Position numbers and translations under genes: made by a program. Under the pieces are notes generated by a model that was not told the origin of the DNA, ran no database searches, and saw only the letters and a list, made by a program, of their open reading frames with translations. Shown in pieces: positions 52,325-63,607 of a DNA stretch of 64,000 nucleotides (positions within the stretch are counted from its first letter, which is position 1; each line of letters starts with the position of its first letter). Source of the stretch: Candidula unifasciata (Eukaryota > Mollusca > Gastropoda > Stylommatophora > Geomitridae); contig CAJHNH020004602.1 of NCBI GenBank assembly GCA_905116865.2, forward strand, positions 1,209,378 through 1,273,377, in the 5' to 3' direction.

Positions 52325-52941
52325 GTGCAAGCGACTGTATTCAAATTCCAAAGCAGCCTGTAATATATTTACGCAGCAATGTACAAATGTGGAAGTAAAT
52401 TTGCAGGGGTAGAAATAACTGCATTGTATAGTTAGTTGCATATCATTTACTATATGCTGCAGAATCAAATCCAGCATTTTTTGTTTTGTTTTTTGCTGTT
52501 TGATTTTCATAGGCAACTTTATATTTATTAGTTTGCCACTGCTTTCTCAAAAGTCAGGTCTCAGTATCATTGTCACAATCAATGCAAAGCGATCAACTGC
52601 TAAACTGCATGCAGTTTGAATAGAACCAGGCACCTCAGAACTACCAAATGTGTTTGCAGATGTTGACTATGATAACACTGCACTGCATAGATAATGTGAT
52701 TAAAAAAAACAACCTAGTAAGTCCCAAAGTGTTTAAAAAATTCATCCCCAGTGACAAAGAAAAATTATTTATCATAAAACATTAACTCAATATTTATAAA
52801 CAGCACAACCTGTCTTAGTTGGTTGATGACTTATGTTTCAATGGGGGATAAAAGATAAAACAGAGAAAGTATGCCTACACTGTGGTAAACATTCTGAATG
52901 TGAATGATAAGGAGAGAGAGAACTATATGGGAGGATGTTCA
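52325..52941. promoter_or_regulatory. TOP3A: Presumed TOP3A 5' flank
   Basis: About 600 bp between the start codon and the piggyBac-like element. A good 3' splice site (TATTACAG at about 52370) suggests a 5' UTR intron here, so the promoter could lie further right. No clear promoter motif seen. Confidence 0.35.
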
Positions 52942-53833
52942 TTAACCCTTTTAGCACGGGAAGTTTTCAGAGGTCTAGCCAAAAACACGGAGCATTTTTT
53001 CAGTGAATTTGGTTATTACTTTTTTTTTTGGACAGATTTCTGTTATTCTGACCCCCATGAAATAATATATCTATTTGAAGGATATAGATTGAAGTTCATG
53101 ATTTTCACAATATCGTTAAAATTAATTGATGTATATGCAAATTATCTCATTTGCATATCTAAAAATAGAAAATATGAATTTGAATTTTTAACTTCAATGC
53201 TTGAAACATAAAACTAAAAACAAAATTTTCTTTTTATTTGAAATCTTTTTATTGATCTTTGGCCTTTTTGCAAATGTTGTAAGCAATTCAATAGTCAAAA
53301 ACAGGTATATATATATATGAAACAGAAATAATATCTTTAGGTGACATGTGTTTTTCACCATCAGTCAGCACAAGAAATGGATGTGCCGGAGTGTGAACAC
53401 CTTCGGGTGGATATACCCTGAGCCATGGTTGGGCTGTGGTCTGAACACAACAGAGTCCCCATCTGATTCCCACTATTACTACTAACACTAAATCCTGCAT
53501 CAGTATCAACAGAATTAGTGTCATCACTTGATTCAAATGTTTTATCAACATCAAGTTTAGGGGCAGAAACATACGAGTCAGACATACTTTTAGCGGTTCA
53601 GGTCACTATCTAAAAAATTCAACAACAATTTTCACTTCAATACCAAACACTCGAAAGTCGCCATGTGTAAAGCTGATACAGCAGTTAATTTAAATGAATC
53701 ACTTTGTGTTTCAAAATAGGAGATTTCTTAACGGTTCCAGACGAAACACGATCGGGCCGATGATCGGCCGTTCCGTGTTTTTGGCCAGACATCCGCCGGC
53801 CGATAATCGGCCCGTCCGTGCTAAGAGGGTTAA
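52942..53833. mobile_element. Non-autonomous piggyBac-like element, 892 bp
   Basis: TTAA at both ends (52942-52945, 53830-53833). Terminal inverted repeats TTAACCCTTTTAGCACGG / CCGTGCTAAGAGGGTTAA differ at one position, and similarity continues inward (both ends have GCCAAAAACACGG). The right end also holds internal palindromes built on CGGGCCGAT-ATCGGCC. A short minus ORF (53585-53361) is acidic and Ser-rich, reminiscent of a piggyBac transposase N-terminus, but no DDD core is present. It lies about 620 bp upstream of the TOP3A start codon. Confidence 0.85.
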
Positions 53834-54299
53834 CTTCATGTAGTATTTTCTCTACAAAGTATCATCATCATCATGTGCTTTGCCCAGATGCAGATGTTCA
53901 GGCATACTAGATGGATCATTTGTATGTGATGTTTCTCCCTACCACTATCCCAAACTATCCTCCAGCACTCCTGTATATCTGTCTCTAACTACACAAAGCC
54001 TCTTTCAGCAGCAACAGCAGTCCGTTAAGCGTTATGAATGTATGAATGTTGGTTTACATTTCGTTTGGGCTCCCGGAGCTCTTAACTCTGTGCATCACAC
54101 CAGGGCTTCTGCAGGTATCCTCCTTTCACTAATGTTTTTTTTTAAATACATACACAAGAAGGATAGCGGCAATAGAGACAGTAGGTACTGATAGAACTTC
54201 AATGTCAGCTTAGAAGTCCTAGTTTACAGACAGGGAAGAAACAACAAATGAAATACCCAGAGAACTACAGACCACAGATAGGGAAGTGGTGTGAGGAAA

Positions 54300-54790
54300 C
54301 AGGTTCCATCATTACCCCGGATAAAGTGGCAGAATTGTTGAGTTGGTTAAAAAAAATTATATTGTTAGCGATGAGGTCTCAAACATTACAATGAATGACA
54401 ATAAGATCAACAGAAAAAATGCCCTCAAATATCTTGGAATCACTTTTAACAGATGGCTGTATTTCAAGTATCCTATGGAAGAGGTGGTGTTAAAGATCAG
54501 AATGGGATGTAATACTCTAAAGATTATGGCATCAACGGATATGGAACAAAGATTTCTACACATACTATACCAGCAGCTAATTACTTTAGTGATGAAGTAT
54601 TGTCTGGGAAAACTCACAGCCAAGTAGAGAAGCTGGAAGTCAGGTACAATAAAGGTATAGAAGTCATTCTGGGCCGTACATAGGATACACCAATTGTGGG
54701 AATGAGCACATACTTGCCTTGCTCTCTGTATGTGAAAGATACAGGGTGCTTCAGGCAAAATGAAGTTGCAACAGACAGGGAACATTTTTT
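54300..54790 (+). mobile_element. LINE RT thumb relic
   Basis: 54343-54627 encodes NALKYLGITFNRWLYFKYPM and EVVLKIRMGCNTLKIMAS then MEQRFLHILYQQLITLVMKY; beyond that come frameshifts. Resembles the thumb of RNase H-type LINEs. Confidence 0.78.
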
Positions 54791-55017
54791 TTTTAAGATC
54801 AACCAGTCATCTCCTTGTTGGATGCAATTTTTTTGTTATTTTGAAGCCCTACCCTGGCTCTTGCCAGGGGCCGCAATATAGCCCAGCCATAAATATGGTC
54901 TAATGGCTGAACGCGATCTCTTGAACCTCTCCACCGGTGATCCTCACCCACATGGTGGCACTTTATGTCATCGTGTGTTTATCGCTTTTCTGATGTCCTG
55001 GTGGGGTACAATCTATT

Positions 55018-55720
55018 TAGCGACTACAGTTTCGACAATTTGCGGTCTTTTTGGCAATTTCCGTTACCATGGAAACCGTTTGAAACTTGTTTGGGAAATG
55101 TAGGCTGGGGTTTCGGGATGGGTCCTAATCTCTCATGAAATTTTGCGATTGGTGTGATTTTCACCAGCTATGAATAGCTGAAAACAGCGGGAACGAACCC
55201 GATTAACAGTGCATGTCTTCGCCAGCCGGACGTCCTCTGTTTTTCTGTTACATCAGTTTGATTGAAAATAGCGATAAGTATTCAAAGTTGGCTTTAGGCT
55301 TTAACTGTTACTATACATGGCAATGCTAGTTATAATTGAATTCTTCGTCCAATTTTACATTTGTGTATAAAATTTCTGTCTTTTCAGTGTGGCTAGTTCG
55401 ATTTACAGTGACATTTTTTCAGGCAATCGCTATTATATGGCTGTGTCTGAGAAAAATTGTCTCCCATCTTGTCTAATGAAAACAAAGCCAAAACGAAAGT
55501 GCGCAGTTTGGTTGCGCAGATAAAACTTCTTGTTTCTGAGACGCAAGTTTTCCACAGCTGTTTTGTACATCTCATCGCCACAAAAACCTACATATCTCAG
55601 CTCAGAAATAACATACAAGCCTAAATGAGGTACCGTTGGAAAGAGATTGTTTACAGCTATCTAACTGTGCTGGTTTTATTAGTGTAGAGGGCATTTTAAA
55701 AATTTGACTAAATGCGACTT
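55018..55720 (+). repeat. Dispersed repeat Rep-C, copy 2
   Basis: Counterpart of 3965-4675. Differs by scattered substitutions and small indels (for example a gap near 55370). Unknown class. Confidence 0.85.
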
Positions 55721-56224
55721 CACTTACTAGACTAATTTTTATTTTTCCCCAAGCAGGCAGCGGAAAGTCAAGGTGTCGTACTCGAATTATTAATTCGCAG
55801 TAGTGCAAGATATTTGAAATAATAATCTATAAAGTATACTTTATGATATGGCATAAAAGATTATTTGATTTTTTACGCTGTCATATAAGTACCTGACAGA
55901 AGACAGTTACAGCTAATACTTAAGCGGTTCTGTGTTGTCCAATGTTGTCAAACTTGACCACGGATGCCGCCATTTCTTGGGGTCAAGGTTGAAGAAATTT
56001 GTTATTATAAAAAGCTGACGAAACTTTAAAATACATTACAGAACAAATAAATGTATAGGCAAGGCAGATTTTCTGCTATAAATGGATATTTCTTCTGAAA
56101 TATAATATGGACATGTAACCATAACGTTAGTTTAGGCCTTTAGTAGCACATTAAAATTAAAGGATGTAGTCTAAATAAATTATATTCAATATAGTTAGGT
56201 TTACTAATTATCTCGCTTTCAGAT

Positions 56225-56230
56225 GTCTCT

Positions 56231-56291
<61 letters not shown>

Positions 56292-56298
56292 AGGGACG
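56225..56298 (+). tRNA. tRNA-Asn (anticodon GUU)
   Basis: 74 nt with a complete cloverleaf. Acceptor GTCTCTG pairs with CAGGGAC (one G-U), D-stem GCGC/GCGC, anticodon stem TTCGG/CCGAA with loop CTGTTAA (GTT anticodon), T-stem GGTGG/CCACC with TTCAAGC loop, discriminator G. A and B boxes are intact. Followed at once by a T-rich Pol III terminator. No intron. It stands alone, not as the head of a SINE, so it is likely functional. Confidence 0.95.
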
Positions 56299-56331
56299 TT
56301 TATTTTTTTTTCCCCAATTTTTGTAGACACA

Positions 56332-56630
56332 CTTTTCTTCTACATAATCCCCATCTGTAAACACCAGCGGCAAGTTCTTGTTGCTCGTCAACCTATGAAC
56401 TTTAATTTTGTACCAGAACTTAAATGTTGCATGCACAATCTGACTTACAGATCTGACTTTTTTTATTCAGACTGTTGGTTTCTTGTCTCTCAGGCAGATG
56501 CACTCTGACTTTAAAGGAAGCACCCACCCCCTTCCCCAGTTAGTCGACTCCTCCGACATGCTTGTTGGGGAGGCAGTAGGTATATTCTTGTTTCCCTCGT
56601 AAAAGACCCTGAAACCCACACGGGGACTTA
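56332..56630 (-). mobile_element. Rep-A copy beside the tRNA gene
   Basis: Begins about 35 bp after the tRNA-Asn terminator; middle motif CTCAGGCAGATGCACTCTGA and head complement CTGAAACCCACACGGG on the plus strand. Confidence 0.85.
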
Positions 56631-56884
56631 AAGACACATGTGTCCTAGCATCGGATTCGCAGAACTTGCATAGGAGGACGGCTCACATCAATCTAGATGT
56701 CGCAGATATTGAAAGTTATATGGATATTTTGCCACAGCTTTGCAGGCGTGTTTTGAGAATGAGCATCCAGATAGGTTGGCTGAACTGGCCCCACTTGGGT
56801 GGGTGCAGAGGTGATCTCTAGCCTGTGGAACAAGGTAACAATAAAATAAAAGATTTGGAAAACCCTTACCTGGAGAGCTATAGA

Positions 56885-57252
56885 AAGATATATAGCTATA
56901 GATATATAGCTATAGAAAGATTCTCAGAATATCTTGGACAAAGAAGAGGAGAAATACTGACATCTTGAAAGATCTGAACATCAAGGAAGCTTGGCTAATA
57001 AATAGCATCCTGTCTCGGAAGCTGAAATATTTTGGTTATATCGAGCGCCACGACGGATTGGAAAAAAATTACAGCAGAATGCATGGTACCAGAAAGGAGG
57101 GGCAGGGGCCGACCGACACGAAGATGGGCACAGGATATAAGTGACTCCTTGAGTTTGAAAGCACATGAGGCGGGAGAACGCACAAGAGACCGAGTTTCTT
57201 TCAGGCAGACTGTGATGAGAGCGACGTTCTGCAAAGGATCTGCTAAATGATG
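56885..57252 (+). mobile_element. LINE C-terminal relic with ATG-type tail
   Basis: The last 72 codons are open: KKITAECMVPERRGRGRPTR then RWAQDISDSLSLKAHEAGER and ATFCKGSAK, followed by a (GAT)n tail. A different family from the GAA-tailed copies; a short piece recurs at 37.4 kb and probably about 40.93 kb. Confidence 0.82.
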
Positions 57253-57859
57253 ATGATGATGGCCTGGAGAGAGTGATGTGGCGGGGAGTGTCTACGGGCA
57301 TTGAGCGTACCTCCAGACTCGGCGGTAGAGAAAGACGAGCAGTTAACCAGATAACGCGTACAGTCAGTATGCAGATTCTTTGCTGACTGTTGAAGAGCAT
57401 ACATTTAGGCTAACATAATAGAAGATCGAAAAAGAAAATATTACAAGAAAGAAGTGGATGAGAACATAAGAAGACTCACAAACAAGACAAAACATTTAAC
57501 ATAATATGGTTGTATCAGAGAGCAGATTGAGAAATTAAAGCCGATAAGAAAGACATAATTTAAATGTGGACTGAATAAACAGACGACATATTTTGACACA
57601 AGAAAGGTATCAAATTAAAACTGTTCAATCTTAGGATGGACAACATGTTTTATAGGCTGTGGTTGAAAAGGTTATTACAAATATTAAGCATGGAATCTAT
57701 ATATATATATAAATAAACGTACCTGTAACTGTATACTTCAGTGGTGGTATCAGTGCCTAAGTCAGCTAATGACTTTATAATCTTCGTCATTTTATCAGGG
57801 CATGCAGCTTTTCCACGCGTATTATTTATAATTATTTACACTGTTTATATTCCAACGGA

Positions 57860-58360
57860 CTTTAAAACGTATATTTTCGCCAAACTGCCCAATAAGTCAA
57901 AAGCTGTTGATTTTAAAGACTACATACCGATTATTTAATTAGCCATATAATTAAAATGCTTCTTAAGATCACACAAGATAGAATTTACAGCCAAATAAAT
58001 AATGTCTTTTCTGAAGAACAGTCTGGTTTCTGGAAAATCGTTGCGCTATGGAAGCGATAATTTGTCTAAGAATGCTGACTGGAAAATGCATCGAATTTCG
58101 CAAAATAAATATTCATGCATGTTTTAGATATTAGAAGGCTTTCGCAGGGTAAAACACGAAAAACCTGTTGCACGCTTTCAAAATTACTTGGAAAGGATAT
58201 CAGAACTGGAATAACCAATACTGGAAACAAAAAACAAAAAACAAAAAGCAACAATTGGACACAACAATTTCGATTTACCACTGCTATAGATGAAAAGAGG
58301 AGTACGTCAGAGATGCGAGTTATTTCTAAACCTTTTCAACTTATATACTGAGAGAGTTTA
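57860..58360 (+). mobile_element. LINE RT fingers/palm relic
   Basis: Scattered frames give KAVDFKDYIPI, SEEQSGFW, DIRKAFDRVKHEK (with frameshift) and MKRGVRQRCE, matching the order of RT motifs 2-4. Many stops. Confidence 0.7.
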
Positions 58361-58405
58361 AAATGTGACTTGTGAAAGTATTACCGTATTTTGGTCTTGT
58401 GCTTA

Positions 58406-59676
58406 CAGTAGAACCTCGCTTAACGAGTACCTCTCATAACGAGTAATTCGCATAACGAGCAAAATAAATTGTAAAAAAATGACTCGCTTAACGAGCGACG
58501 TTTCGCATAACGAGTGGCGAGGAGAGGGGAAGTCCCGAATTGTGCGCATGTTAAATCAATCTGTGTTCAGCACTCGTTCCAGTTGTATCGTAGTGTCGCT
58601 TGTGATCACACATTTACTCAAACTTGTGTTTTTTTTTGTGATATATGTACATGAATCCTCCAGGCCTACAAGATGACCTCCCTGAAGAATTTAAATTCCT
58701 CAAGATCCAGTTTCTGCCTCCCGACACCACTCCGTTACTCGAGCCTATGGACCAGCAAGTTATTTCTAACTTTAAGAAGCTCTACACTAAAGCACTCTTC
58801 GATCATTGTTTTCAGGTGACTAAAGGGACCAACCTCACTCTTAAAGAGTTTTGGAAAAATCACTTCCACATCGTTGCCTGCCTCAAGATGATCGACACGG
58901 CGGGGGAAGGGGTTAACAAGAGAACCCTAACTTCTGCTTGGAAGAAGCTTTGAGGAGTTCGAGACAGTACCTGCGGAACCTTTGGTCAACGAGATTGTGT
59001 CTTTGGCCACTATCTTGGGATTGTAGGTGGATAACAGTGATATCGAAGCGCTTGTGGAAGAGCACAACCAAGAGCTGACCACCCAAGAGCTTATGGAGTT
59101 GCATTGTGTTTCACAGCAAGAAGTTTGGAAGGAAAGTTTTTCAGAGGAGGAGGAGGAGGTAACAGAAAAGCAACAATCTTCTGGCGAAAAAGGAGAAATG
59201 CTGAAAGCATGGCAAAATGTTGCATCTTACACTGAGAAGCATCACCCTAATAAGGAAGTAGCTATGCGCGTTGCAAATTTATTTAATGATAAGGCTGTGT
59301 CGCATTTTCCCAAAATCGTGAAGCGTCGGCAAAAACAGATGTCTCTGGACATCTTTCTAGTAAACAAAATAATTCGCTATATATCATGATTATTAAGATT
59401 TATTTTTTCTCCAAATCGAATTCGCAATTCCAGGTGAGTTCGTTCCGCATTTGAAGAAAAGATGAAGATGATTCACTCTCCTTAACAATATGTATATCAT
59501 TTTCTTTGAATAAACGTTATACAAAGCATTTTGGAGTATTTTTTTTTTTTTTTTACATGGAACGCATTATCGTATTTTACATTAATTTATATTAGAGAAA
59601 TTGTTTCGCATAACGAGTGTTTCGCTTAACGAGTATGATTCTGGAACGAATTATGCTCGTTAAGCGAGGTTCCACT
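58406..59676 (+). mobile_element. Tigger (pogo/Tc1-mariner) element, internally deleted
   Basis: Ends match Tigger terminal repeats: CAGTAGAACCTCGCTTAACG at the left after a TA, and CGTTAAGCGAGGTTCCACT at the right, with further AACGAG motifs just inside. The interior keeps only the C-terminal part of the transposase (58645-59389, see next entry); the N-terminal DNA-binding region and most of the DDE core are missing. Confidence 0.93.
58645..59389 (+). pseudogene. Tigger transposase, 3' portion with frameshift
   Basis: Two pieces in different frames. 58645-58953 contains FLPPDTTPLLEPMDQQVISN (third catalytic-acid region of the DDE domain). 59027-59389 contains QQSSGEKGEMLKAWQNVASY and MRVANLFNDKAVSHF, the conserved TIGD-type C-terminus. 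The frame is lost between 58930 and 59030, and there is no N-terminal half, so it is not functional. Confidence 0.93.
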
Positions 59677-59787
59677 AACTTAATAAACGATTTGATATAT
59701 ACTGAGGTCACAGCAATAATACTAACATAAAGTGAGCACGAGTTACATGACCCTGTGGATTAGGTTAATAGAGTGCATAGTATGGTT

Positions 59788-60019
59788 AAGGTTAATTGCG
59801 TATCCTTTACAGGACGTTGCAGAACTAACCCCAAAAGCCCCTGGCTGTTGTCTGGTTTTTCTATGCAAATTTACGTCCAGAAGTTTGCCAGTGCTTCTGG
59901 ACGGTCGGCTTTCTTGAAACCACTGTCGAAACTAACGCAAGGCGCATGGCCCGCAGCTGGGATCGTACCCGGTACCCCGGAATTACGAAGCGTTCGCATC
60001 GACTTAGCCACAGAGCCGA
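59788..60019 (-). mobile_element. SINE family 2, full-length with perfect TSD
   Basis: 12-bp TSD CATAGTATGGTT at 59776-59787 and 60020-60031. Same head, middle and tail as the 9.7-kb copy, in the opposite orientation. It inserted less than 120 bp from the right end of the Tigger element. Confidence 0.92.
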
Positions 60020-60118
60020 CATAGTATGGTTTAGACACTCGAAAAACACACGTTATGGGAAGGGAAGGGAGCGACCAACATGGAGCATCAAAGTAAACGG
60101 TCAGGTATTAGAAAAAAG

Positions 60119-60359
60119 CGGAAGTCGCCGTGGCGTTGGCGGCTAGACGCCCGCCTGAGTATCGGAAGGTCGTGGGTTCGCGTCCTGACTGAGCCTGACT
60201 TTTGCTGCCTTGACCCAGTCTTGAGTGAGTACTAGGTGCAATCCTGGGAAGTAAAGGCGGCTTACCACGTCACCCACAAAGTGCCGATTGGTCTATAAAA
60301 ATATAGGCCTAGCCCTATATTCCCAATACACCTACAGGCGTTGAAAAGGGACCTTCAGA
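60119..60359 (+). mobile_element. SINE family 1, full-length copy with perfect TSD
   Basis: 12-bp TSD ATTAGAAAAAAG at 60107-60118 and 60360-60371. A tRNA-like head with A-box-like GTGGCGTTGGCGGC and B box GGGTTCGCGTCC is followed by a body with TAAAGGCGGCTTACCACGTC and a tail ending in GACCTTCAGA. 241 bp. Four other pieces of the family are in the window. Confidence 0.9.
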
Positions 60360-60469
60360 ATTAGAAAAAAGTAACACGTTTCTTCTATCTTGGACACGAA
60401 TAACAAATAATGGCAAAAATGAAACAAGCATCAGATGAGAATTCATTATCTTAATCACTATCATCATAA

Positions 60470-61705
60470 ACCACCTCTGTCGTTAAGCGGCGTGGGGAGG
60501 AATAATTTGTGTTCCAGTGCACGCTGGCTGCCACTGGCTAGTGTCATGTCGTGAAGGCGTAGAGTGGCCAAATTAATGGATCTGCTGTTTCTCGATGAAT
60601 CTAGTACAAGGTATCGTTCCCACAATTTACCTGATAGTTTCATTATTCACTCGATCTCGGATGATTAGTTAGACTGCTTTTCTCAGGCATCTCCTCTCGC
60701 AGTTGGTGATGGGCTTTAGTGTCCATTTATGGCACTGGTAGCTTAATGTTGGAATGAATATGCTGTTAATAATCTGTCTCTTTGCACTCATAGTTATGCT
60801 TGGATGTCTTAATAATGGTGACAATTTGTATATAAGTGCACTTGCCTTCTGACATCTAGTTTCTATTTGTCTCTCAATTCTACCATCTTCTGTGATCATA
60901 CTTCCTAGATATTCAAACTCCCTTACTTGATGTAGACCACCAGAACCATTCAGCTGTATGTGTAGTGGGCCAGGGATTCTACTAACTTGCATTGTTTCGG
61001 TTTTGTTTACATTGATCTTCATGTTGTATTTACTGCATGCTGAGTTTAACCTGTTAATGTGGTCTTGTAGTCTATGTTCTTCAGCGTAGAACAAGCACTG
61101 GTAGTCAGCAAATAGTAGTTTGTTTAATGTGGGTGAATCGATAACTTCTCCTGATGTGTATACTTCCTCATGATTATAAAGATCTATGTTGTCTGTATCA
61201 GAACCCGCTTCTTCAGATATTCTGTCTATATAAATGTTAAATAAAAGTGGGGACATCACACATCCCTGTCTCACACCTGTGTTGACCATGAAAATATCTG
61301 ATATGCCTTCTTGTGTTCTTATTGCATTTTGGCTTGTGTGGTACATGGCTATGATTTTCTCTATTAACAGTCCTTGTACCCAGTAGTTCTCAAGAACAGA
61401 CCACAGTTTGTTTCTATCCACTCTATCAAAAGCCTTTTCCTGATCTACAAACACAATATTCTGTTGGGTATTATACTCAATGGCTTTTTCACACACTTGC
61501 CTCAGAGTGAATAATGCATCTGTGCATCCTCTGCCTTTTCTGAAACCGAATTATGATGCACTCTACTGTTGTTCAGCTATGGGTCTAACTCTCTGTTCTA
61601 GTAATTTGGTGTACATTCTCTGTTCTAGTAATTTGGTGTACATTTTCCCCACGTGACTCAGTAGTGATATACCGCTGTATGCTTCAAATTCTCTCCTATT
61701 ACCTT
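60470..61705 (-). mobile_element. LINE reverse transcriptase relic with broken FADD box
   Basis: Open from 61496 to 60669 with IVFVDQEKAFDRVDRNKLW, GVRQGCVMSPLLFNIYID and FEYLGSMITEDG. The catalytic FADD reads FADY (Tyr codon at 61103-61101), which would abolish activity. Upstream (61705-61560) the fingers region has a short internal duplication of MYTKLLEQR. Downstream the frame runs into stops at 60660 and beyond, but similarity continues to about 60470. Confidence 0.9.
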
Positions 61706-61721
61706 TCCTTTTCCATAACGG

Positions 61722-62085
61722 TACTTCTTCTTCTTCTTCTGCGTTCATCCGAAGATGTAATTGCGTTGTGCCCGTTTATTACCTCAGCCGCGGGGCTTAC
61801 ATTAGACTACTTCCACCACCCTTTTCCACCACCGCGTGTAAAGTTCTGGTTGTCCTTTTCTTAGCCTTGTGTCCAGAAGCTGAGTGTTGTGTTCACATCC
61901 ATTTCACAGATCTGACTTATTTGTATGGAGATTTTTGGTTTCTTGCCTGTCAGGCAGAAGCTCTCCGACTTCAATGGAAACTCATAATTAGTTGACTCTT
62001 AAAACATGCTTGTTGGGGGGAGGGGGGAGTGGTTTTTTTTTTTTTTTTTTTCCATAACAGGGCCCTGGAACCCACACGAGAAGCT
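61722..62085 (-). mobile_element. Rep-A copy with a different 3' end (possible chimera)
   Basis: The head and middle are Rep-A (62085 to about 61845), but the last 120 bp differ and end in ATCTTCGGATGAACGCAGAA plus GAA repeats, resembling the 3' end of RNase H-type LINEs. A T run lies near 62035-62050. Confidence 0.7.
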
Positions 62086-62144
62086 GCATCTAATATCTCC
62101 AATCAGTTATAGTTTATAGCCGCGTCTAGAAGAATTTGATTACC

Positions 62145-62172
62145 AAGTTGTATGTGTGTGTGTGTGTGTGTG
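62145..62172. repeat. (TG)n microsatellite
   Basis: About 12 TG units. Confidence 0.85.
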
Positions 62173-62892
62173 AGTTAGCTGATAATCCACTGTATTTTTT
62201 TTTTACTGTCCTAAAAAACTACATCTCTACTTCCAGCAGGTGTATCTCAATGGTTTTTTTGCTTATTTGTAAGGTAGCTGAGCATCCTCCATTACCTATG
62301 TTTATAAATTCTCTATAAAAGTATTTGTTTATACTTACTTACTTTACTTAGTCGCTGCTCTCTTCTACCTTGGGGTTTAGAGGTTTGTCACAGAGGTCGC
62401 CAGACTTCTATATCAGCAGTTTTCTTCCTGCAAGGCTATTGGTTTTGAACTATAAACAAACCAACGGATATCAAGGGGAAACCAATACTGTACCCCCCCC
62501 CCCCACCCCCACCCCCTCCCTTTCTAGTCAACATCTGAAAGAGACAATCATTAATTTTTGTTAATGTTGTGAGAAGAAGGAAACACCTATATGTTGTGAC
62601 CACCTGAAAGCTTAGTGGAAAGAGGGGCGCGTGGGGGACAATGTGATAAAATTCTTGACAGCAGTAACGCATGGCATGCATGCAACACACCTCTCTGATA
62701 CACCCGGTTGCAGATCATGGACAGGACACTTGACGATGATAATGAGGTTTAATGGTTGAGCAAAATTTGTTTGCCGTGATTAATGGTGTGGTCTGCCTAA
62801 CTCTACGTTGTCTGTCTTTGCATGTGTGGGTTCTTTATTTCATTCTTTTAATCCTGTTTTGATTTAGAAGTTGAGTATTATAGGTATTGAGG

Positions 62893-63594
62893 TATATATA
62901 TGTTTGCAAATCTCACAAAGAGAGTCTGGTCAAACAAAAAGCTAACTGATAATACAAAAATGAAGGTTTATGAGTCTTGTGTCCTGAGCACATTACTTTA
63001 CGGCTGCGAATCCTGGACTCTCTATGCTCCACAGGAGAAAAGACTGAATACCTTCCATATGCGCTGTCTGAGACGCATCCTTGGTATATCATGGCGAGAC
63101 CTTGTCTCCTACGAATGTGTGCTCACAAGAGCAAAAATACCATCAATGTATTGTATACTGAAGCAAAGACGTCTGCGCTGGCTGGGACATGTCTCCCGCA
63201 TGGAGGATGGTCGTATTCCAAAAGATCTTCTATATGGTGAATTGGTAACTGGGAATAGACCAAAGCTGCGCTATAAAGATGCATGCAAACGTGACCTAAT
63301 AGATACCAACATAGGCACAGAGACATGGGAAAAATCAGCTGCAGATCGACTACTATGGAGACAGAAAGTGAAAGACGGACTGTCACATTTTGAAAGAAAC
63401 CGAACACAACGAGCTGTGGAGAGGAGACACCGGAGAGTAAAACTGCCTCACAACGAGGGAGTATCTGCTTTTGTGTGTATCCTGTGTGGCAAAGACTGCC
63501 ATTCCCGCATCGGACTATACAGTCACAGCAGATGCTGTTCCCAAAGCCAGCGGCACATCTCCATAGTCCCCCGGGACCGACGGATGCCATTATA
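62893..63594 (+). mobile_element. Young 5'-truncated LINE, C-terminal 231 codons intact
   Basis: 13-bp TSD ATAGGTATTGAGG at 62880-62892 and 63595-63607. It is open throughout from ANLTKRVWSNKKLT to the stop, covering the RT thumb ([27 protein letters not shown]) and the finger CILCGKDCHSRIGLYSHSRC. The insert ends at the stop codon, so there is essentially no 3' UTR and no poly(A), as is typical of RTE-like elements. Confidence 0.92.
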
Positions 63595-63607
63595 ATAGGT
63601 ATTGAGG

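Noticed and set aside
53880..54191. 103-codon frame upstream of the LINE relic
   Set aside because: No recognisable domain and no conserved start context; includes a poly-Gln stretch from CAG repeats.
60120..60190. tRNA-like sequence with B box
   Set aside because: It is the head of SINE family 1 (TSD-flanked element), not a tRNA gene: no intact acceptor stem closes it.
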